Source: Bog-473 sp963843365 (lineage in GTDB: Bacteria; Actinomycetota; Acidimicrobiia; Acidimicrobiales; RAAP-2). From it: DNA of 64,000 nt. The notes beneath the pieces were generated by a model. It saw nothing but the letters and a program-made list of their open reading frames with translations, was not told where the DNA came from and did not search any database. Numbering within the stretch: position 1 is the first letter of the stretch; each line of letters opens with the position of its first letter. The translations under genes and the position numbers were made by a program. Below, piece by piece: positions 22,129 through 29,485 of the stretch. The stretch is taken from contig CAWJKG010000002.1 in the NCBI GenBank assembly GCA_963843365.1, positions 1-64,000 of the forward strand. Direction: 5' to 3'.

Positions 22129-23118
22129 TCAATACCCGAGGCGGTTCAGCATCTCGTCCCGGTTCTGCCAGTGGCGCTCGACCTTGACGTGGAGGTCGAG
22201 GTAGGTGCCTTCGGGCAACTCCTGGCGGACAGCGATCCCGACGGCCTTGAGGACCTCGCCGCCCTTGCCGATGACGATCGCCTTCTGCGAGTCGCGCTCG
22301 ACGATGATTTCGACGCGGATGTGCGGCCATTCCCACTCGGTCACCCGACAGGTGATGGCGTGCGGGAGCTCGTCGCGGGTCTTCGCCAGGAGCTGCTCGC
22401 GCACCAGCTCGGCCACCCACAGGGCCTCGGGCGTGTCGGTGGTGACGTCGGGCGGGAAGAAAGGGGGGCCCTCGGGCAGCCTTTCGATCAGGAACGCCGT
22501 CAACGCATCCACGCCCTTGCCGGTGCGCGCCGAGACCGGGAAGTACTCGACGCCGGCCAGCTCGACCGGCGCGGTGAGGGCGTCGACCGCCGCCTTGGCC
22601 TGGGTCAGGCGCTCCATCACCTGGGCGTTGTTCGCCTTGTCCGCCTTGTTGACCACGACAATCAGGCCGGGGGGCTCGTCGGCTTCATCGTCAGAGGGAC
22701 CATCGGCGTCGTCGCCGGGTTCGGCGTCGTCGCGGGCGCGGGATGAGGCTGCGGCGCCCGCGGCAGCCGTCACCCGCTGGACCTGGCGCACCGCGCGTTC
22801 GAGCACCGTGCGGTCTCCCGGGCCGATGGCCGCCGTGCCGTCGACCACCACGACGATCACGTCGACGTCGTTGAGCGCATCGGTCGCCGTCTCGTTCAGG
22901 CGCGCCCCCAGAGTGGTGCGCGGCCGATGGATCCCGGGCGTGTCGACGAACACGACCTGGGCGTCGGCGGCCGGGTCGTGCAGCACACCGAGGATCCGGT
23001 GGCGGGTGGTGTTGGGGCGCGACGAGGTGATCGCCACCTTGGTCCCCACCATGGCGTTCACCAGGGTGGACTTGCCCACGTTGGGCCGCCCGACGACGGC
23101 CACGAAGCCCGAGCGCAC
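22129..23118 (-). CDS. era: GTPase Era, with an acidic insertion
   Basis: Era is a GTPase needed for 16S rRNA maturation and 30S assembly. G1 is AVVGRPNVGKSTLVNAMVG, G2 is TSSRPNTTRHRI, G3 is FVDTPGIHRPRTTLG and G4 is VVVNKADKANN. The KH RNA-binding domain has VEIIVERDSQKAIVIGKGGE and ends NRDEMLNRLGY. At 329 residues it is about 30 longer than usual. The extra length is a linker of Ala/Asp/Glu (residues about 118-150, with GDDADGPSDDEADEP) between G3 and G4. The GTG start lies 5 bases after the CNNM-family stop, so it is the last gene of the chain that starts at hrcA or phoH. Confidence 0.95.
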   Translation of the reverse strand: MRSGFVAVVGRPNVGKSTLVNAMVGTKVAITSSRPNTTRHRILGVLHDPAADAQVVFVDTPGIHRPRTTLGARLNETATDALNDVDVIVVVVDGTAAIGPGDRTVLERAVRQVQRVTAAAGAAASSRARDDAEPGDDADGPSDDEADEPPGLIVVVNKADKANNAQVMERLTQAKAAVDALTAPVELAGVEYFPVSARTGKGVDALTAFLIERLPEGPPFFPPDVTTDTPEALWVAELVREQLLAKTRDELPHAITCRVTEWEWPHIRVEIIVERDSQKAIVIGKGGEVLKAVGIAVRQELPEGTYLDLHVKVERHWQNRDEMLNRLGY

Positions 23119-23123
23119 GAACC

Positions 23124-24476
23124 TCAGTTCCCGTTGCGCGCAGCGTGGTCCGCGGTGGCGCCCTCGGGCTCGACGTTGCCGTCGGCCCGGGCACCGGTCC
23201 GCTCGATCCGGACCCGTTCGATGCGCCGGCCGCGCACCTTCACCGCGGTGAGCCGGAACCCGTCGACCTCCACCGAGTCCCCCTGGTCGGGCACCCGCCC
23301 GACCAGGTCCAGCATCAGGCCGCCGACGGTATCCCAGGGCCCCTGCGGCAGTTCGGACCCGAGCAGCTCGTCGGCGTCGTCGACGGAGTACGCCGCGCTG
23401 ACCAGCACCGACCCGTCCTCGCAGTGCTCCACCGTGGGCTCCTCCACGTCGAACTCGTCGACGATGTCACCCACGAGCTCCTCGAGAAGGTCCTCGAGCG
23501 TGACCAGCCCCGCCGTGCCGCCGTACTCGTCCACGACGATGGCCATGTGGAACTTCTCCTCCTGCATCTCGCGCAGGAGGTCCGAGACGTCCTTGGACTC
23601 GGGGATGAACTTGGCCGGACGCATGCTCTCGCGCACGGGCTGCGCGGCCTTGCCCGCCCGCTCGGCCCGGACCAGATCCTTGGCATAGGCGATCCCGATG
23701 ATGTCGTCGATCCCCTCGGCCTCCACCGGAATGCGGCTGTACCCCGCGCTGAGCGCCGCTTCGAGCGCGTCGCGCACGGTGACGTCACCCTGGACCGTCA
23801 CCATGTCCGGGCGGGGCGTCATCACCTCCCGGGTCACGGTGTCGCCGAAGTCGATGATGGAGTGGATGAACGTGCGCTCGTCCTGTTCGATCACGTTCTC
23901 CTCGTGGGCCACGTCCGCCATGGCCTTCAGCTCCGAATCGGTGATGTAGGAGTGCGGCAGGCCCTCCTCGTCCCCGTTCGAGCCGATGATCAGGTTGGCC
24001 AAGCCGATCAGCACCGAGGAGAGCCAGCGGATGGGCGGGAAGCGGATGAGCGTGCTGACCAGGGGGGCGCTCAGGAGCGCCGCCCGGTCGGCATGCTGCA
24101 CCGCCCAGTTCTTCGGCACCGCCTCGAAGAAGACGAAGATCACCACGATTTCGAACACGATGCCGAACAGCACACCGAGCCCGCCGAAGAGGTGCTCGGC
24201 GACGATACCGACCAGGGTGGCCGAGACGAGCTGGCAGATCAGCACCAGCAGCAGGATCGGGTTGAGGAAGTTGGCCGGGTTCTCCACCAGCCGGGCCAGC
24301 TGACGGGCGCCCCGTTTCTTCTCGTCGACCAGGGACTTGGCCTTGATCCGGTTCATCCGGACCAGGCTCGTCTCGGCCATGGCGAGGACACCCGAGGCGG
24401 CCAGCAGGACCGCGATGACGACGATGAGGATGGCGTCCTCGGTGTGGAAGCCGTCCGTCGCCAGAAAGGTGGGCAC
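23124..24476 (-). CDS. CNNM/CorC-HlyC family membrane transport protein
   Basis: The protein has 450 residues. The DUF21 membrane domain comes first (AILIVVIAVLLAASGVLAMA, PILLLVLICQLVSATLVGIV, GIVFEIVVIFVFFEAVPKNW), then two CBS domains (VMTPRPDMVTVQGDVTVRDA; YSRIPVEAEGIDDIIGIAYA; MAIVVDEYGGTAGLVTLEDL), and a C-terminal CorC_HlyC domain (GGLMLDLVGRVPDQGDSVEV). The family transports or senses Mg2+ (and Co2+) and binds adenine nucleotides through CBS. Location between ybeY (2 bases upstream) and era is widely conserved, which suggests co-expression with ribosome maturation genes. Confidence 0.93.
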   Translation of the reverse strand: MPTFLATDGFHTEDAILIVVIAVLLAASGVLAMAETSLVRMNRIKAKSLVDEKKRGARQLARLVENPANFLNPILLLVLICQLVSATLVGIVAEHLFGGLGVLFGIVFEIVVIFVFFEAVPKNWAVQHADRAALLSAPLVSTLIRFPPIRWLSSVLIGLANLIIGSNGDEEGLPHSYITDSELKAMADVAHEENVIEQDERTFIHSIIDFGDTVTREVMTPRPDMVTVQGDVTVRDALEAALSAGYSRIPVEAEGIDDIIGIAYAKDLVRAERAGKAAQPVRESMRPAKFIPESKDVSDLLREMQEEKFHMAIVVDEYGGTAGLVTLEDLLEELVGDIVDEFDVEEPTVEHCEDGSVLVSAAYSVDDADELLGSELPQGPWDTVGGLMLDLVGRVPDQGDSVEVDGFRLTAVKVRGRRIERVRIERTGARADGNVEPEGATADHAARNGN

Positions 24477-24478
24477 GT

Positions 24479-24988
24479 TCAGGCCCCGTGTGGGACCCGG
24501 TAGAAGCGTGCGAGCAGCTGCTGCTCGAGTGCCTCCATCCGTTCGGCCTCCGCGTCGTCCTCGTGGTCCATCCCGAGCAGATGGAGCAGCCCGTGGACGA
24601 CCAGGAGCGCCAGCTCGTCGTCGAGCGGCACCTCGTGCTCCGCCGCGTTGCGCGCCGCCACGGTCGGACAGATCACGACGTCGCCCAGCAGCGTCAATGC
24701 ACCCTGCTCCGGCGACGCACCCGGGCCGCTGCCCCCCAGGTCCGGCGAGCGCCCGGTCGGGCCCGGTGCGTCCTCAATGGGGAACGAGAGCACGTCGGTC
24801 GGCCCCGTCTTCCCGAGGAACTGCGCGTTGAGGGCGGCGATGGTGTCCTCGTCGACGAAGAGGAGCGACACCTCGGTCTCCCCTTTCACGCCGCGCGCCG
24901 CCAGGACCTGCCGGGCCAACCCGGCCCAGAACGCGACGTCGATCCGATGATCCTGCTGCTCGTCGGCGGCAAAGACGTCGATCGTCAC
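24479..24988 (-). CDS. ybeY: Endoribonuclease YbeY
   Basis: YbeY is a zinc-dependent single-strand RNase involved in 16S rRNA 3'-end processing and ribosome quality control. The metal motif VVHGLLHLLGMDHEDDAEAE shows H-x3-H-x5-H. The conserved LNAQFLGKTGPTDVLSFPIE precedes it. Between these lies a Gly/Pro/Ser-rich insertion (GPTGRSPDLGGSGPGASPEQ) that makes the protein slightly longer than usual. The start ATG 24988 overlaps the phoH stop by four bases (ATGA), so the two are translationally coupled. Confidence 0.95.
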   Translation of the reverse strand: MTIDVFAADEQQDHRIDVAFWAGLARQVLAARGVKGETEVSLLFVDEDTIAALNAQFLGKTGPTDVLSFPIEDAPGPTGRSPDLGGSGPGASPEQGALTLLGDVVICPTVAARNAAEHEVPLDDELALLVVHGLLHLLGMDHEDDAEAERMEALEQQLLARFYRVPHGA

Positions 24989-25950
24989 TGGGCCGAACCC
25001 GCCCGCCCTTCTGCCACCTCGTAGGCGTCGACGATGTCGGCCACGATTTTGTGGCGGACGACGTCGCGCCGGCTCAAATGCACGAACGCAATGTCGTCGA
25101 CGCCGCCGAGCACCGGTTCGAGGCCGATGAGCCCCGACCGTCCGCCGGGCACGTCGATCTGGGTGACGTCGCCCGTCACGACGCAGCGGGAGCCGAACCC
25201 GATCCGGGTCAGGAACATCTTCATCTGCTCGGGCGTGGTGTTCTGCGCCTCGTCGAGGATGATGAACGAGCTGTTGAGCGTGCGGCCCCGCATGAAGGCC
25301 AGGGGCGCCACCTCGATGGTGCCGCGGTCGAGCAGGCGTTGCGCACCTTCGGGCTCGAGCAGGTCGTAGAGCGCATCGTAGAGCGGGCGCAGGTACGGGT
25401 CGACCTTGGCCATCAGGTCTCCGGGGAGGAAGCCCAGTCGCTCGCCGGCCTCGACGGCGGGCCGGGTCAGGATGATGCGGGTCACCTGCCGCGACTGCAG
25501 GGCGTGCACCGCCTGCGCCACCGCGAGATACGACTTGCCGGTTCCCGCCGGCCCGATGCCGAACGTGATGATGTTCTGGGAGATGGCGTCCACGTAGCGC
25601 TTCTGACCGGCCGTGTTGGGCCGCACGGTCTTGCCCCCGGCGGCCCGCACCACCTCGGAGCGCAGGACGTCGCTCGGGCGGATGTCCTCGCGCACCATGT
25701 CGATCGCCCGGGCCACCGTCGAGGGGTCGAGGCTCCGGCCGGCCTGCACCATCAGGATCAGCTCCTCGAAGAGCTGCACCACGAGCTCCGCGTGCGGTCC
25801 CTCGACGGAAATACGGTCTCCCTGCACCACGATCTGGTCGTCGGGAAACGCCTGCTCTATCCGGCGCAGGTGCTCATCACGCGTCCCGAGCAGCCCGGCC
25901 ATGAGGTGGTTCCCGGGAATGAAGCATTCGGCGCGCAGCGCGGTGGTCAT
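24985..25950 (-). CDS. phoH: PhoH-like ATPase
   Basis: A P-loop ATPase of the PhoH family, often called the phosphate-starvation-inducible protein but usually found next to ybeY and probably acting in RNA metabolism. Walker A is FGIGPAGTGKSYLAVAQAVH. Walker B and sensor are FIILDEAQNTTPEQMKMFLT and SRCVVTGDVTQIDVPGG. A KH-like N-terminus (LRRIEQAFPDDQIVVQGDRI) precedes the ATPase. ATG 25950 is used (7 bases after the HIT-protein stop); a TTG at 25971 is in frame. Confidence 0.94.
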   Translation of the reverse strand: MTTALRAECFIPGNHLMAGLLGTRDEHLRRIEQAFPDDQIVVQGDRISVEGPHAELVVQLFEELILMVQAGRSLDPSTVARAIDMVREDIRPSDVLRSEVVRAAGGKTVRPNTAGQKRYVDAISQNIITFGIGPAGTGKSYLAVAQAVHALQSRQVTRIILTRPAVEAGERLGFLPGDLMAKVDPYLRPLYDALYDLLEPEGAQRLLDRGTIEVAPLAFMRGRTLNSSFIILDEAQNTTPEQMKMFLTRIGFGSRCVVTGDVTQIDVPGGRSGLIGLEPVLGGVDDIAFVHLSRRDVVRHKIVADIVDAYEVAEGRAGSAQ

Positions 25951-25957
25951 GGTGTCG

Positions 25958-26323
25958 TCACGTGATGCCAAGGTGTCCCTTCAGAGGTTCGCCCCCGAGC
26001 ACATGCAGGTGGAGGTGCGGGACCGAGTTCAGCGCGTCGGGCCCGATGTTGAAGATGAGCCGGTACCCGCGATCGGGCACGGCCAGGCCGGCGGCGTCGG
26101 CCACGGCACGGGCGGCGAGGAGCATGTCGGCCAGGACCGGGCCGTCTTCGGCCGTCACCGTGGAGGCGTCGTCGATGTGACGCCGGGGCACCACCAGCAC
26201 GTGGAGCGGCGCCGCCGGGTTGATGTCCTTGAAGGCCACGGTCGTGGGCGTCTCGTGCACGGTCTCCGACGGGACGTCGCCCGCCACGATTTTGCAGAAG
26301 AGGCAATCGGCAGGATCCGTCAT
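25958..26323 (-). CDS. HIT-family nucleotide-binding hydrolase
   Basis: This 121-residue protein opens with DCLFCKIVAGDVPSETVHE, the zinc-linked start of HinT-type proteins. It has the histidine triad H-L-H-L-H-V in NSVPHLHLHVLGGEPLKGHL, plus HVLVVPRRHIDD. HinT enzymes hydrolyse adenosine phosphoramidates. It lies just before phoH and 88 bases after rsmE. A purine-rich AGGGAGGG a few bases before the ATG is a good ribosome site. Confidence 0.93.
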   Translation of the reverse strand: MTDPADCLFCKIVAGDVPSETVHETPTTVAFKDINPAAPLHVLVVPRRHIDDASTVTAEDGPVLADMLLAARAVADAAGLAVPDRGYRLIFNIGPDALNSVPHLHLHVLGGEPLKGHLGIT

Positions 26324-26411
26324 GCCCGGGGGTCACCCTCCCTCTGCGCCGGCCTGCTCACCGCTCCGAACATACCGGCCCCCGGGGCCCGGCCGTGACC
26401 ATGGGCGGTCG

Positions 26412-27194
26412 TCACTGCGGCGGTCCGCCCGCTGCGGCCACCGTCCCCGTCCGGAGCGAGGCCAGGATCGCCCCGGCGGTGACGGCCGCCGTCTCCGCCC
26501 GGAGGACGCTCAAGCCGAAACCCACGGTGGGCAGGCCCGAATCGAGCTCGTCGGCGCTCCATCCGCCTTCGGGCCCGACGGCCACCACGTGCTGGGCCAA
26601 GGTGGGCCGGTTCCCGCTCAGCTGCGCCAGGACGACCTCCCCCGGATCGCCCAACGCACGCAGGTCGCGGAACGACATGGTCTCGCAGACTTCGGGCAGC
26701 CAGACACGCCGGCACTGGGCCGCGGCCTCCCGCGCCACGCGGCGCAGCTTCTCCACGCTGGCCGCGCCGCGGACGCCGGTCCAGCGCACGACACTGCGCT
26801 CCGTGCGCAGCGGCACAATGCGGTCGATCCCGAGCTCGGTCAGCTTCTGCACCACCCACTCGGGGCGCTCGCCCTTGACCGGCGCGAAGGCCACGGTCAG
26901 CGCGGGAGCGGCGGGGGGCTCGGACTGCACGGCTCCGTCGCCGCCGGGGCCGGGAGCGTCGGTGACGGGATCGAGGCGCGTCGGCCCACGCCAGACCCTG
27001 CGGGACCAGTGGCCGCGTCCGTCGGCGGCAATGACCTCCTCGCCGTCCCGCAGCCGCAGGGCGCGGGCCAGGTGGTGCACGTCGCCCTCGGCCAGCACGG
27101 GCTGCGTGGGGTCGTCCACGAAGACCTGGGCTGCCGCCGCCGCGCGCGCGGCGACCGCCGCCGCGGCACCCGCCGCACCCGCCGCGCTAGCCAA
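26412..27194 (-). CDS. rsmE: 16S rRNA (uracil1498-N3)-methyltransferase RsmE
   Basis: This SPOUT-class methyltransferase modifies U1498 in the 30S decoding region. The N-terminal PUA-like part has AEGDVHHLARALRLRDGEEV. The knot domain has VVQKLTELGIDRIVPLRTER, REAAAQCRRVWLPEV, VVAVGPEGGWSADELDSGLP and FGLSVLRAETAAVTAGAILA, all family-typical. The exact start is unclear: the Ala-rich N-terminus runs back to TTG 27194, which overlaps the dnaJ stop, and GTG codons further in are possible. It follows dnaJ directly, the common hrcA-dnaJ-rsmE order. Confidence 0.93.
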   Translation of the reverse strand: MASAAGAAGAAAAVAARAAAAAQVFVDDPTQPVLAEGDVHHLARALRLRDGEEVIAADGRGHWSRRVWRGPTRLDPVTDAPGPGGDGAVQSEPPAAPALTVAFAPVKGERPEWVVQKLTELGIDRIVPLRTERSVVRWTGVRGAASVEKLRRVAREAAAQCRRVWLPEVCETMSFRDLRALGDPGEVVLAQLSGNRPTLAQHVVAVGPEGGWSADELDSGLPTVGFGLSVLRAETAAVTAGAILASLRTGTVAAAGGPPQ

Positions 27195-28332
27195 ACGCGG
27201 AGCGCAGGCGCGAGAAGACGCCCTCGCCGCCCCCTGCGCCCGGGGCGGCGACCGCCTCGCCGCGTGACGCGGCGAACTGCCGCAACAGCTCGTCCTGCTC
27301 GGGGCTGAGATCGGTCGGCGTCTCCACGAGCACGTGCACGAAGAAGTCGCCCCGGCCGCGGCCGCGCAGGTGGGGCACGCCGAGGTTGCGGATCCGCTCG
27401 ACGTGCCCGTGTTGGGTGCCCGGCCCGATCGTGAGGTGCTGGGGACCGTCGAGCGTGTCGACGTCGGCCTCGGTGCCCAGCGCGGCCTGGGCCACGCTGA
27501 TCGCCAGCGTGGTGTGCAGGTCGTCTCCCTGACGCTCGAAACGCGCATCGGGGTTGATGACCAGATGCACGAACAGCGAGCCGCTCGGCCCGCCCCGCTG
27601 CCCGGCCGCGCCGCGATCGGCCAGCCGCAACGTCGAGCCCTCCTCGACACCGGCCGGCACCTCCACGGTGAAGGTGTTCTCCTGCATGCGACGCCCCTCG
27701 CCGCGGCAGTCGGCGCAGGGGTTGGGGATCATCTCGCCGGTCCCGCTGCAGCGGGTGCAGGCGACGCTGGTCACGACCTGGCCGAGGAGGGACTGGCGCA
27801 CGCGGCGCAACTCGCCGCTGCCCTGGCAGTCGGTGCAGGTGACGGGCTCCGTGCCCGGCGCCGTCCCGCGGCCGGCGCACGTGGCGCAGGTGGCGGGCAG
27901 ACGGACGGTGATCTCCTTGCGGGCACCGAAGACAGCCTCGGCGAAGTCCAGGTCGAGACGCACTTCAGCGTCGGCGCCCATCTGGGGGCCGCGGCGCCGC
28001 TGGCCGGTTCCGCCCATTTGCCCGAAGAACGCCTCGAAGATGTCGCCCAGGCCGCCCTCGAACCCGAAACCACCGCCCGCGCCGGGCTGGGTGCCGAAGA
28101 CTCCCTCCGGGCCGAAACGGTCGTACCGGGCCCGGCGCTCCGGGTCGCGCAGGACCTCGTAGGCGACGGTGACCTGCTTGAAACGGGCCTCCGCTTCGGG
28201 GTCGCCCTGATTGGTGTCGGGGTGCAACTCGCGGGCACGGGCGCGATACGCCCGCTTGATCTCCTCGTCGCTGGCGTCGGAACCCACGCCCAGCAACGCG
28301 TAGAGGTCGCCCAACCCGTCAGTGACGGCCAT
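27187..28332 (-). CDS. dnaJ: Chaperone DnaJ
   Basis: Co-chaperone that stimulates the DnaK ATPase. The J domain is LYALLGVGSDASDEEIKRAY with H-P-D in ARELHPDTNQGDPEAEARF. The Gly/Phe region is GPEGVFGTQPGAGGGFGFEG. The zinc-binding domain has four C-x-x-C-x-G-x-G repeats: CATCAGRG, CTDCQGSG, CTRCSGTG, CADCRGEG. The C-terminal substrate-binding domain follows (VEVPAGVEEGSTLRLADRGA). The ATG at 28332 overlaps the end of hrcA by 14 bases, so both are under the CIRCE operator. This is the hrcA-linked DnaJ; a grpE/dnaK-linked copy may exist elsewhere. Confidence 0.96.
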   Translation of the reverse strand: MAVTDGLGDLYALLGVGSDASDEEIKRAYRARARELHPDTNQGDPEAEARFKQVTVAYEVLRDPERRARYDRFGPEGVFGTQPGAGGGFGFEGGLGDIFEAFFGQMGGTGQRRRGPQMGADAEVRLDLDFAEAVFGARKEITVRLPATCATCAGRGTAPGTEPVTCTDCQGSGELRRVRQSLLGQVVTSVACTRCSGTGEMIPNPCADCRGEGRRMQENTFTVEVPAGVEEGSTLRLADRGAAGQRGGPSGSLFVHLVINPDARFERQGDDLHTTLAISVAQAALGTEADVDTLDGPQHLTIGPGTQHGHVERIRNLGVPHLRGRGRGDFFVHVLVETPTDLSPEQDELLRQFAASRGEAVAAPGAGGGEGVFSRLRSAFG

Positions 28333-29392
28333 CGTGGCTCCCGCTGATGCGTTGTCCCAGCCGTTCGCCGACGACGTGCGCCGCGGCCATGGCGCGGGCG
28401 TAGTCCATGCGGGTCGGGCCAAGGATGCCGACGGCGCCGAGGTCGTGACCGTCGATGGAGACCGGGCTCACCACGACGGCACACGAGGAGAGCGGCTCGA
28501 AGCCGTGCTCGGCACCGATGGCCACCGAGAGCCCGCGGTCGAGCACGTCACGCAGGAGGGAGACGACGACCAGCTGCTGCTCGAGGATGGCCAGCACGGA
28601 TCGCACCGTCTCCACCGCATCGAACGACTCGGCCAGGCGAGCCGGTCCGCCGACGAACACCTGGTCGGATTCGATGGCGCCCTCGAGCGAGTCGAAGGCC
28701 AGGCGGGCCGCTCCGACGAGCTGGTCGACCTCGGTCGACCCAGTCGCCGGCACCGACCAGGGCTCGGTCAGCGTGCGCCCGATCAGGTGGGAGGCCAGCA
28801 CGGCGCCGGCCCGGGCCAGCGCGTCGTCCGTCGTCTCGGTCTGGAATTCGATCGTCCGCTTCTCGACGGCCCCGTCGGAGAGCACGACGACCAGCAGCGC
28901 GTGGAGCGGCGAGAGCCCGACGAGTTGGACCGAACGGATGGTGGCCGTCTCGTGGGACGGGCCGACGACGACGGCGGCGTAGGACGTCAGCTCGGAGAGC
29001 AGGCCCGACGCCCGCTCGAGCACCGTCTCCATCTCCCCGTGGACCTGTGCGAAGAACTGCGTGACCTGCTTGCGCTGGCTCGGACCGAGGACGCCGGGAC
29101 CGGCCAGGTGGTCGACGAAGAAGCGGTAGCCCTTGTCGGTCGGGATCCGGCCGGCGCTGGTGTGGGGCTGCACCAGGTAGCCCTCGCGTTCGAGCGCGAC
29201 CATTTCCGAGCGGACGGTGGCCGAGGACACCCGCACCCCGGGTGAATCGGCGACGTGGGAGGAGCCGACCGGCTCGGCGGTCCCGATGTACTCGGTGACG
29301 ACCGCCTCCAGAATGGCCGCCCGGCGGTCATTGAGGGCGCGCTCGTCGCCGGCGGCGTCGTGGAGGGAATCTGGGTCAGCGGGCGGGTTCAT
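28319..29392 (-). CDS. hrcA: Heat-inducible transcription repressor HrcA
   Basis: HrcA represses chaperone genes by binding CIRCE. The winged helix at the N-terminus reads RRAAILEAVVTEYIGTAEPV, GVRVSSATVRSEMVALEREG and QPHTSAGRIPTDKGYRFFVD, which are family signatures. The GAF-like dimer domain follows, and the end is SVSIDGHDLGAVGILGPTRM then MDYARAMAAAHVVGERLGQR. Length is 357 residues. The ATG at 29392 lies 7 bases downstream of the CIRCE element, which predicts autoregulation. It leads hrcA-dnaJ-rsmE-HIT-phoH-ybeY-CNNM-era. Confidence 0.95.
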   Translation of the reverse strand: MNPPADPDSLHDAAGDERALNDRRAAILEAVVTEYIGTAEPVGSSHVADSPGVRVSSATVRSEMVALEREGYLVQPHTSAGRIPTDKGYRFFVDHLAGPGVLGPSQRKQVTQFFAQVHGEMETVLERASGLLSELTSYAAVVVGPSHETATIRSVQLVGLSPLHALLVVVLSDGAVEKRTIEFQTETTDDALARAGAVLASHLIGRTLTEPWSVPATGSTEVDQLVGAARLAFDSLEGAIESDQVFVGGPARLAESFDAVETVRSVLAILEQQLVVVSLLRDVLDRGLSVAIGAEHGFEPLSSCAVVVSPVSIDGHDLGAVGILGPTRMDYARAMAAAHVVGERLGQRISGSHDGRH

Positions 29393-29399
29393 GGCGTGT

Positions 29400-29426
29400 C
29401 TGGCACTCAAGTCTACCGAGTGCCAG
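29400..29426. promoter_or_regulatory. CIRCE operator overlapping the hrcA promoter
   Basis: CTGGCACTC, nine bases, GAGTGCCAG: perfect nine-base arms with the nine-base spacer of CIRCE (consensus TTAGCACTC-N9-GAGTGCTAA). The outer two positions of each arm differ (CTG/CAG for TTA/TAA). On the minus strand the spacer contains TAGACT, a good TANNNT -10 box, so HrcA bound here would cover the -10 element of its own promoter. Confidence 0.9.
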
Positions 29427-29485
29427 GGCCATGTCCGTGGGCACGGATCGGCCTGGGGCGCGGCGGGGCGAGGGGACGACCGCTC

